Positions 1-6,117 of a DNA stretch of 9,713 bases are shown piece after piece. The position numbers and the translations under genes are program-made. The number at the start of each line of letters is the position of its first letter. The stretch's first letter is position 1. Source of the DNA: Deltaproteobacteria bacterium. GTDB lineage: Bacteria; Myxococcota_A; UBA9042; DTJE01. The notes under the pieces are model-generated. The model had not been told where the DNA came from, ran no database searches, and saw only the letters and a program-made list of their open reading frames with translations. The stretch spans positions 1 to 9,713 of the forward strand of contig JADHTP010000102.1 of the NCBI GenBank assembly GCA_016784945.1, given 5' to 3'.

Positions 1-1591
1 GGTTGAAGGTCATGGTGGCCGGCTCCAGCACGTCCCGGCCGGCCCTGGGAATCTCGTGATCCAGGGACCAGTTCTCGTCCGACGGGACCCAGGTGGACAG
101 GGCCGCGTACTCCGGCACGATGAGGAGGCACAGGTCCCTGTCCAGTTCGGCCTTCAGGAAACCGTCGCCCTCCCGACGGAACCACCCGTTGAGCAGGCAC
201 ATGGTGTCGTACATGGCCCCGGTCTCGCCGTTTTCGCCGATGGGGGCGTCCGCCGGGAAGGTGGGGTGCTGCTTCTTCGTGGTCCGGTCCAGCTCGTCGG
301 TCCAGTAGCCGTGACAGACGCTGGTGAACACCACGTAGCCCGTGCAGCCGCCCGCCACCGAGGCCAGGGTCTGGAAGAAGGGGATCATGGGGTACCTGGA
401 AAGCGGGTGATAGAGCTTGGAGAACCCCCAGTTCTCCTCGATGTTGATGCCCCGGCGCCGTCGCGCCGTGTTGATGTACCGGTTGAACACCTCGTTGTCG
501 CCCAGTTCGCCGGGCTCGGAGGACGCGTCACCGATATTGTAGGACGCCACACCCAGCCACGAGATCATGCCGTATTCGTGCACGTCCAGGTCCCGGTCCA
601 CCCGGTTCTGGGCGAGCCACCAGTCGGCATACAGGCTCACAAACTCATCGGGCGTGTCCCGCGTGGGTTCCGCCTGGGCATCGGGCACGTTTTCCTCGAT
701 GGGGGGCGTGATGCCCGCGAAGTTGGTCAGGTAGGGCAGATCGATGCCCAGGTAGTCCCGGTAACGGGCATAGAACTCCCGCCGGATGCGCCACTGGAAC
801 TCGCCCCAGTCCACCAGGGACAGGAGGCCTGCGGTGGTCGCCGCCTCGGGCCGCCGGGGATCGGGCCTGATGGCGGGGACAAAGGCGAAGGCCCTGAAAT
901 CCGTTCCGTGGAGCCTGTTGTAGGCCACGATGGTCCCGTATTTTCGTTCCAGCATGCGGTGGAAATGGGCCATGTCCGGGGCGTCGTACCCGAAGTGCCA
1001 GGGTGCGTCGTTGGAAGTGCAGTACATGGTCTCGTCGTTGAGCTGGATGGCTATGATGTTCCCCCGGGGGGCCACGTGGGGATCGAGCACCGCGGCCACC
1101 TCGCCCATCCAGTCCTTGACCAGGCGGTCGTAGACGGGGTCATTGGGGGAGGGCAGTTGGGTGTTGTCGTACTCCCAGAAGAGGGGGGTGCCGTCATGGA
1201 GGCGCACGGGTTCGATGGACGGGTTGAAGGACGGCGACGTGAGGTCCGGCAACCCGCCGATGTTCAGTTCGGAGTGGATGAAGGGGCCGGGCTTGGCCAG
1301 CATCCACAGGCCTTTTTCCGCACACAGGTCCAGAAAGGTGACAAGGTCCCGCGAATCCAGGGTTTCCCCCGTGAAGTCGTACCCGACGGCCCCGGTTTCG
1401 CAGTCGTGCACCAGGTGGTGCCGCCAGGGCGTGTAGAAGCAGACCACGTTGACGTCGGCGGCCTTGATCTGGTCCAGGCGGTCGGCCCAGTTGGACCGCT
1501 TGTCCCGGTAGTACATGTACTCGGCACCCCTGAAATAGAACGGCTCGCCGTCCTTGAAGAAGCGACCGTCACGGTAGCTGAATCCTGACAT
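1..1591 (-). CDS. GH35 glycoside hydrolase, candidate exo-beta-D-glucosaminidase (3' end outside window)
   Basis: The first 530 residues are visible; the C-terminus lies beyond the left edge. The N-terminal third has the GH35 TIM-barrel pattern: FxFRGAEYMYYR near residue 20, a W-x-DRL-x-x-IKAA helix near 35-45, FYTPW at 52-56, KPGPFIHSELNIGGLPDL at about 100-116. The presumed acid/base is E187 in QLNDET, at the place where GH35 beta-galactosidases have NE. A candidate nucleophile is E385 or E386 in INIEENWGF. No signal peptide is seen, so it is probably cytoplasmic and acts on imported oligosaccharides. The start is ATG 1591: AAGGAG sits 7 nt upstream, whereas the in-frame ATG at 1597 would be only 1 nt from it. 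It follows the phosphofructokinase by 36 nt, presumably in one transcript. Family assignment is firm. Glucosaminidase rather than galactosidase activity is inferred from neighbours and the Asp before the Glu. Confidence 0.88.
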   Translation of the reverse strand, partial: MSGFSYRDGRFFKDGEPFYFRGAEYMYYRDKRSNWADRLDQIKAADVNVVCFYTPWRHHLVHDCETGAVGYDFTGETLDSRDLVTFLDLCAEKGLWMLAKPGPFIHSELNIGGLPDLTSPSFNPSIEPVRLHDGTPLFWEYDNTQLPSPNDPVYDRLVKDWMGEVAAVLDPHVAPRGNIIAIQLNDETMYCTSNDAPWHFGYDAPDMAHFHRMLERKYGTIVAYNRLHGTDFRAFAFVPAIRPDPRRPEAATTAGLLSLVDWGEFQWRIRREFYARYRDYLGIDLPYLTNFAGITPPIEENVPDAQAEPTRDTPDEFVSLYADWWLAQNRVDRDLDVHEYGMISWLGVASYNIGDASSEPGELGDNEVFNRYINTARRRRGINIEENWGFSKLYHPLSRYPMIPFFQTLASVAGGCTGYVVFTSVCHGYWTDELDRTTKKQHPTFPADAPIGENGETGAMYDTMCLLNGWFRREGDGFLKAELDRDLCLLIVPEYAALSTWVPSDENWSLDHEIPRAGRDVLEPATMTFN

Positions 1592-1598
1592 TTCCATG

Positions 1599-1604
1599 CT
1601 CCTT
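1599..1604 (-). promoter_or_regulatory. Shine-Dalgarno of the GH35 gene
   Basis: AAGGAG on the minus strand, 7 nt before ATG 1591 and 1 nt before ATG 1597. The spacing selects ATG 1591 as the start. Confidence 0.7.
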
Positions 1605-1627
1605 GGTGCCTCACCGACCCCCGTCCA

Positions 1628-2836
1628 TCAATCACGGACCGCCGGTCGGTAGCTCAACTTTCCCATCTCGGGCAAAGGGCCCACCAGGGGCCTCAGATAG
1701 TCCACGAAGGCCCCGGTGACGAAACTGTTGTCTTCGTCGATGAAGGCATCGGGCAGGGTCTGCTTGCCCTCGTTGACCTTGAGCAGCGGCACGGCCGTGT
1801 ACCGGCACTCGTAGGACTCGCCGGGGGCCCTCTCGAAGGCCACCATCAGGCCCGACTCTCCCTCGGCGGCCAGCTTCACGGCCTCGACGCCGGCCTGCCA
1901 GGCCTCCTCCCGGTCCACCACCGACGCCCGGTCCATCCCGGCCATCTGCAGTGATTCGACCACCTGGAACTCGCCCCGCACGTCCAGGTGTTCGCAGGCC
2001 ATGGACTTGACGGCCATGGCAGCCGATGCACCGCCCATGGCCCCGAACTCGGGGTTCCCGAACTTGTCGAAGGTCCGGGTGCCCGAAACCGGGGATCCGT
2101 CGGGGTACACGATGCCCTCGCCCACCACGATGGACACGAAACCGTACCGCGAGTAGCACCGCTCCACGTCCGCCAGCAGCCGCTCCCGGGTGAAGGGCCT
2201 CTCGGGCACGTAGATGAGGTGCGGCGCGTCCTCCTCGCACTGCTTCGCCAGGGCCGCCGCCGCCGGCAGCCATCCCGCGTCCCTGCCAACGGACTGGTAG
2301 ACCAGGACCGGGTCCACCTTTCGCATGTCCCGGGCCAGCACGCCCCCCTGTTGCGCGGACAGGGCCACGTACCTCGCGGCGGACCCATACCCCGGCGTGT
2401 GGTCCGTTCCGAACAGGTCATTGTCCACGGTCTTGGGGATCCCGATGCCCGCCAGCTCGTACCCCTGGGCCCGGCAGTATTCGATGACCCGGTGGGTTGT
2501 GTTCTGGGAATCGTCGCCGCCGATGTAGAAGAAGTACCGGATGTCGTGCTTCTCCAGCACATCGAGGACCCTGGGCAGGTGCTCGTCCCGCAGTTTGAGC
2601 CGACAGGAACCCAGGGCCGATGACGGCGTGTCGCGGATCAGGCGCCAGGTGTCCTCGCTCTCGCCGCCCAGGTCCACCAGTTCCTCTTCCAGAAAACCCT
2701 GGATCCCCCATCGCATGCCGTACAGGTCGTTGATGAAGCCGCGCCGGGTGGCTTCCGAGACCACGCCTGCCAGGGAGGCGTTGATCACCGCAGTGGGCCC
2801 GCCCGACTGGCCCACCACGAGGTTTCCCTTCAACAT
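1628..2836 (-). CDS. pfp: Pyrophosphate-type 6-phosphofructokinase family protein
   Basis: 402 aa, usual length for the long single-subunit PFKs. GQSGGPTAVINA (9-20) is the N-terminal phosphate-donor loop. GGDDS (106-110) and PKTVDND (134-140) have Asp and Lys where ATP-PFKs have Gly; these are the known markers of PPi use (fructose-6-P + PPi to fructose-1,6-bisP + Pi). SVGRDAGWL (182-190) replaces the usual MGR-x-AGWL sugar-phosphate loop. The conserved QR that supplies a fructose-6-P-binding Arg in the family reads QM here (L296-Q297-M298), so the substrate may differ. The start ATG 2836 has AGGGGGG 6 nt upstream and keeps the whole glycine loop. It is the first gene of the minus-strand unit leading into the GH35 gene, divergent from the NagB-family gene. 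Cytoplasmic. Family certain, PPi dependence likely, exact sugar substrate open. Confidence 0.93.
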   Translation of the reverse strand: MLKGNLVVGQSGGPTAVINASLAGVVSEATRRGFINDLYGMRWGIQGFLEEELVDLGGESEDTWRLIRDTPSSALGSCRLKLRDEHLPRVLDVLEKHDIRYFFYIGGDDSQNTTHRVIEYCRAQGYELAGIGIPKTVDNDLFGTDHTPGYGSAARYVALSAQQGGVLARDMRKVDPVLVYQSVGRDAGWLPAAAALAKQCEEDAPHLIYVPERPFTRERLLADVERCYSRYGFVSIVVGEGIVYPDGSPVSGTRTFDKFGNPEFGAMGGASAAMAVKSMACEHLDVRGEFQVVESLQMAGMDRASVVDREEAWQAGVEAVKLAAEGESGLMVAFERAPGESYECRYTAVPLLKVNEGKQTLPDAFIDEDNSFVTGAFVDYLRPLVGPLPEMGKLSYRPAVRD

Positions 2837-2886
2837 GCCAGACCCCCCTTTTCCGAAAAAGATCGATTGTCTGGCTCATGGTCCAT
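2830..2886 (-). other. Possible 18-codon leader ORF ahead of pfp
   Basis: An ATG at 2886 directly after AAGGAG opens an 18-codon frame whose TGA (2832-2830) overlaps the pfp start (ATGTTGA). A second ATG at 2879, 7 nt further on and in another frame, has better SD spacing. Either could be a leader peptide or just a relic: the surrounding 15 nt are identical to the GH35 start site. Nothing shows that it is translated. Confidence 0.25.
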
Positions 2887-3036
2887 GCTCCTTGGTCCGG
2901 GGTCAAGGGCATAGATGGCCGTATATCGTCGATCGTGGATCGCAGGGAACGGACCGGAATCCCTATTACATCCCTGTCAAGAGTCTTCCCGGGTGGTATA
3001 TAAGGCAGGGCACGGGGCCTGGAGGACCACGGGAAG
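2837..3036. promoter_or_regulatory. Divergent control region between pfp and the NagB-family gene
   Basis: These 200 bp lie between two outward-facing genes and must hold promoters for both units. They are more AT-rich than the genes. Visible elements are TATATAAG near 2997-3004 facing right, TATACG/GATATA near 2920-2927 facing left with only a poor -35 (TTCCCT, 2944-2949), and a perfect 13-bp inverted repeat CGATC-GTG-GATCG at 2930-2942 that could be an operator half-site pair overlapping the leftward promoter. No regulator gene is in the window. The operator idea is inference. Confidence 0.5.
2974..3004 (+). promoter_or_regulatory. Candidate sigma70-type promoter for the NagB-family gene
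   Basis: CTGTCA (2974-2979, 4 of 6 to TTGACA), a 17-nt spacer, then TATATA (2997-3002), with the overlapping TATAAG (2999-3004) matching 5 of 6 to TATAAT. A start near 3010 would leave a leader of about 27 nt carrying GGAGG at 3021-3025. Fits position and orientation; no other comparable box is in the gap. Confidence 0.4.
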
Positions 3037-4002
3037 ATGCCTGTAAAGGTGATCGTCAACGCCGATTTCGAAGGCATGAGCGAAGCGGCCGCCAACCTGG
3101 CGTGCGAGGACCTGGAAGAACGGCTGGCCGGGGGCACCGACTACGTGCTGGGTCTGGCCACGGGCCAATCGCCCATCGGGCTGTACCACCGTCTGGCTTT
3201 CCGGGCCAACCAGGGCGCCTTCGACTGCCGACGCATCAGGACGTTCAACCTGGATGAATACGCGGGCCTGCCCGGCCACGACGCCAAGCAGCGGGTCATG
3301 CACCCGGAAAGCTATGCATTCTTCATGACCCGGGAACTGTTCGGGCGGCTCGACACCCGATTCTTCCGGTCCTACCTGCCCGGCGGCCACATGATCGACC
3401 AGCGGGTGCTGATGCAGGCGTTGCGGGAACACCCACAGGACTGGGAGGAACGGGGCACGGACGCGGGTCGGGCCATTGTGATCCGCGGCACCGCCACGTC
3501 GGATTACCTTGCCTGGGTGCGCGACCAGATCCTGCAGGGCTACGAGGACCGCATCGGGAAATACGGCGGCATCGACCTCCAGGTCATCGGCGTGGGCGAA
3601 AAGGGTCACGTGGCCTTTCACGAGGCGGGCATCCCCCTGGAGGACAGCCGCATGCTCCTGGTCCGGCTGGACGACAACACCATGGCCAACGCCGTGGCGG
3701 ACGGCCATTTTCCTTCCCGGGACCAGTGTCCGCACTACGCGGTCAGCATGGGTGTCGAACTTGTCTTCGAGGCCCGCAAGGTGGTGGTACTGGCCTCCGG
3801 TGCCCGCAAGACCCGTTCCGTGACCAGGGCCCTCCTGGGCGACATGTCACCGGACACGCCCCTGTCCTACGGGCAGGCCTATTCATCGCGGGGGGGCGAC
3901 CTGGTCTACGTGATCGACAAGATAGCCGGTGCGGGGCTGCTGGAACAGGCCCATTGTCTCACAGACCGGGGTATCCATCTGGACGATCGGACCGGAGGCT
4001 GA
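3037..4002 (+). CDS. NagB-family glucosamine-6-phosphate deaminase/isomerase-like protein
   Basis: 321 aa, about 55 longer than E. coli NagB (266). The NagB fold signatures run in order: LGLATGQSPIGLY (38-50, phosphate loop), TFNLDEY (69-75, with D73 matching the catalytic base Asp72 of E. coli), DLQVIGVGEKGHVAFHE (180-196) and AVSMGVELVFEARKVVVLASG in the C-terminal third. H191 and E196 match the His143 and Glu148 ring-opening residues, but the Asp141 position is K189. The extra length lies mostly between about 115 and 170. If it is a true deaminase it turns glucosamine-6-P into fructose-6-P plus ammonia in the cytoplasm, feeding the divergent PFK. GGAGG lies 11 nt before the ATG, rather far. 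The next gene starts 4 nt after the stop. Family firm; the reaction is less certain because of the Lys. Confidence 0.88.
   Translation: MPVKVIVNADFEGMSEAAANLACEDLEERLAGGTDYVLGLATGQSPIGLYHRLAFRANQGAFDCRRIRTFNLDEYAGLPGHDAKQRVMHPESYAFFMTRELFGRLDTRFFRSYLPGGHMIDQRVLMQALREHPQDWEERGTDAGRAIVIRGTATSDYLAWVRDQILQGYEDRIGKYGGIDLQVIGVGEKGHVAFHEAGIPLEDSRMLLVRLDDNTMANAVADGHFPSRDQCPHYAVSMGVELVFEARKVVVLASGARKTRSVTRALLGDMSPDTPLSYGQAYSSRGGDLVYVIDKIAGAGLLEQAHCLTDRGIHLDDRTGG
3994..3998 (+). promoter_or_regulatory. Shine-Dalgarno of the epimerase gene, inside the preceding gene
   Basis: GGAGG, 8 nt before ATG 4007 and within the last codons of the NagB-family gene. It fixes the epimerase start and indicates coupled translation. 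Confidence 0.75.
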
Positions 4003-4006
4003 CGCC

Positions 4007-4960
4007 ATGCCCTATTCCCACCGATACGACCCGGAAACCGACGTGGACCTGGTCACCGGGCCCGAACTGGACCTCATGGTCCGCAGGAAAGGCGCCGAGG
4101 TGGTGGAACTGACCTGGAAGCGGCCGGATCAGGACCCCACGGGCCTGATCTGGAGGAATGGGGTGCTGGACCCGCCCGACGACGGCTTCTGGCCTCGTCA
4201 TGCCCCGGTGCTCTTCCCCGTGGTGGGCGGCCTGCATGACAACCGGTCCAGGACGACCGATGGCGTGGACGTGCGTTTTCCCGGGCTCCACGGTCTGGCC
4301 CGTCATGCGTCATTCGGGCTTTCGGGTGCCTCGGGCGGCGAACATTCGTTCCTGCTGGTGTACCGGCTGGATGCCGACCGGGAGACCAGGGCCCTCTTCC
4401 CGTGGGAATTCGCACTGACCATCGTCTATACCCTGAGGGAAAGGGAACTGGAATTAAACGTGACCGTGCTCAACGCCGACAACAGGCCAATGCCCTTCCA
4501 ACTGGGATGGCATCCGGGTTTCCCGGCCCCCTTCGGCGAAGGGAACAAGGCCGACTGTCACCTCCGCCTCCCCAGGGGACGGATTACGCGGGTGTTCGCC
4601 GACGGCGACTGCCGTCTCACGGGGGAAACCGAGGTACTGGAAGGGGGCGGCGATTTCCCCTTCACCGAAGGGGGGCTGGACGGGACCTACCTGTTCGACC
4701 TGTCCGGCATCGAGCCCGAACAACGGGTGGTGGAACTGATGGACCCCGACGAATCCCTCGGTGTCAGGGTGGGCCTGGCGGGTTATCCGCACCTGGGCCT
4801 GTGGTCCGACGCCAATGCCCCTTTCGTCTGCATCGAACCCTGGCAGGGCATGGACGACTCCGTAAAGCAGGAACCCTTCGATCAGAAGTTCGGTATCGTG
4901 ACGCTGCCCCCGGGCGGGCGCGACTTCCGCAGCGCCTGGATCGAGGCCGTGGGAGGTTAG
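4007..4960 (+). CDS. Aldose 1-epimerase (galactose mutarotase-like) family protein
   Basis: 317 aa, typical of the LacX/YeaD-like branch of this beta-sandwich superfamily. Visible signatures are PVLFPVVGGL (67-76), HGLAR (95-99), LGWHPGF (166-172) and CIEPWQGMDD (from 276). H169 and E278 are the likely acid/base pair that opens and recloses the hemiacetal, interconverting alpha and beta anomers. It would convert the beta-anomer released by the retaining GH35 enzyme into the form its kinase or isomerase uses. No signal peptide, so cytoplasmic. ATG 4007 is chosen because GGAGG (3994-3998) lies 8 nt before it; the open frame extends further upstream only by overlapping the previous gene. The 4-nt gap after the NagB-family stop implies one transcript and probable translational coupling. 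The sugar specificity cannot be read from sequence. Confidence 0.92.
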   Translation: MPYSHRYDPETDVDLVTGPELDLMVRRKGAEVVELTWKRPDQDPTGLIWRNGVLDPPDDGFWPRHAPVLFPVVGGLHDNRSRTTDGVDVRFPGLHGLARHASFGLSGASGGEHSFLLVYRLDADRETRALFPWEFALTIVYTLRERELELNVTVLNADNRPMPFQLGWHPGFPAPFGEGNKADCHLRLPRGRITRVFADGDCRLTGETEVLEGGGDFPFTEGGLDGTYLFDLSGIEPEQRVVELMDPDESLGVRVGLAGYPHLGLWSDANAPFVCIEPWQGMDDSVKQEPFDQKFGIVTLPPGGRDFRSAWIEAVGG

Positions 4961-4961
4961 C

Positions 4962-4980
4962 CCGGGCTAGAACAGCCCGG
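4962..4980. terminator. Hairpin between convergent genes, possible bidirectional terminator
   Basis: CCGGGCT-AGAAC-AGCCCGG: a perfect 7-bp GC-rich stem with a 5-nt loop in the 6-bp gap between the epimerase stop (4958-4960) and the kinase stop (4969-4967), covering that stop codon and the last kinase codons. No T-run follows on either strand, so it is not a classical intrinsic terminator. Confidence 0.45.
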
Positions 4981-6055
4981 TGACCTTTGGGCCCAGGCAG
5001 CGCCGGAGGGCGCCGTCCGCCAGGGGTCCTTTCAAATCTGCGAAATCCGGTTCCCCAGCCACCTCGTCAAGGGCCATGAGGGCTGCACCCAGCACGGGAT
5101 GGAATGCCAGTTTCACCGGTAGAATCCGGGGGAAGCGGGTCCGGGCCTGGGCCACGATGGCCTTTTCCAGGGTGGGATCCTCGGCATTGGCCAGGACGCT
5201 GCCTCCCAGCACCAGGGGGAAGGCCTCGTCCGGGGAAAATCCGAGCCGGGATCCGGCAATGGCCGCGGCCAGTCCCAGGTCCCGGCCGGCGTCCATGAGA
5301 ATCCGGATGGCCACGAGATCGCCCTGGGCCGCCGCCTGGAACACCAGTGGCGCCAGGGTCCCGAGGGCCTCGATGATCGACGGCAGGTCCTTGTCCGCCC
5401 GGTCAGATTCGTCCGACGGGATCATGAAATCCATGACGTCTTCGATAGACTCCAGGCCCAGGCGCTCCAGGATCAGGTCGGTGATCAGGGTGGGCCACTC
5501 CCGGCCGTCCTTGGCCCGCCCGGCGGCCCGCATGCCGGTCCTGGCGATGTCGTAGGCGCCTCCCCCGTCGCCCAGTTCACTGGACAGCCCCCCGACCTGG
5601 ATCCGACGGCCGTCCCGGCCCAGCCCCACGCAGTTGCCACCGGTGCCCGACGAAACGGCCACTCCGATTCCGTCGTCCGTGCCGGCCCTGAGCACCAGGG
5701 CCACGTCGTTCACCATGGCCTTGCGGGGGGAGGACAGGCAGTCGGCCTTCTGGGAGCAGCACGTAATGATGTGGTCGGTGACCCGGTCCAGCACGGCCTC
5801 GTCCTGCGGGCGGTCGAGGCCCGTGAGGCCGAACCCGAAGCCAGTGAGAGTGACCCCCTTGTCGGCGGCCGTCACGGCCAGGGGCAGCACGGCCTCCAGC
5901 AGCATGTCCCGGGCACCGGCGGATCCCAGGGTCTGGTAGTTGGAGGGCCCGACCCGGTTGTGGGTCAGGAGAGCCCCGTCCAGGGTGGCGCACACGGCGG
6001 CCGTCTTCGTGTTGCCCGAATCAACACCGATGACCGCGTATCGGGAGACGTCCAT
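4967..6055 (-). CDS. BadF/BadG-type sugar kinase, probable N-acetylglucosamine/glucosamine kinase
   Basis: 362 aa with the ASKHA (actin/hexokinase-like) two-lobe pattern. GVDSGNTKT (10-18) is phosphate loop 1, GPSNYQ (36-41) the usual sugar-side loop, GLTGLDRP (76-83) and ND (116-117) contain the presumed catalytic Asp (D117), SSGTGGN (135-141) is phosphate loop 2, and GGLSSELGDGGGAYDIA (154-170) follows as in N-acetylglucosamine kinases of this family. It transfers phosphate from ATP to O6 of a hexosamine in the cytoplasm, supplying the substrate of the NagB-family enzyme. AGAGG precedes ATG 6055 by about 5 nt. It faces the epimerase gene tail to tail with 6 nt between, and follows lepB by 62 nt on the same strand. 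Whether it has its own promoter is unclear. Family firm; sugar choice is inferred from neighbours. Confidence 0.9.
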   Translation of the reverse strand: MDVSRYAVIGVDSGNTKTAAVCATLDGALLTHNRVGPSNYQTLGSAGARDMLLEAVLPLAVTAADKGVTLTGFGFGLTGLDRPQDEAVLDRVTDHIITCCSQKADCLSSPRKAMVNDVALVLRAGTDDGIGVAVSSGTGGNCVGLGRDGRRIQVGGLSSELGDGGGAYDIARTGMRAAGRAKDGREWPTLITDLILERLGLESIEDVMDFMIPSDESDRADKDLPSIIEALGTLAPLVFQAAAQGDLVAIRILMDAGRDLGLAAAIAGSRLGFSPDEAFPLVLGGSVLANAEDPTLEKAIVAQARTRFPRILPVKLAFHPVLGAALMALDEVAGEPDFADLKGPLADGALRRCLGPKVTGLF

Positions 6056-6117
6056 TGGAACCTCTTGTCAGCCGTCAATGGAATCTAGCAGTTTTCCGGT
6101 GCGGGGTCGTTGATGAC

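Noticed and set aside
56..1588. 510-codon open frame on the plus strand
   Set aside because: It lies exactly antisense to the GH35 gene, has Val/Gly/Pro/His-rich translation typical of GC-rich shadows and no recognisable motif.
2975..2980. Perfect TTGACA on the minus strand
   Set aside because: No acceptable -10 at 16-18 nt (CCGGTC there); it overlaps the rightward -35 candidate, so I did not call it a pfp promoter.
2418..3137. 239-codon minus-strand frame spanning the divergent region
   Set aside because: Overlaps pfp and the NagB-family gene in wrong frames, rich in Arg/Pro/Ser; no family match. Its internal ATG 2879 is discussed as a possible leader only.
3929..4006. 26-codon upstream extension of the epimerase
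   Set aside because: It would overlap the NagB-family gene; GGAGG at 8 nt from ATG 4007 is the better start.
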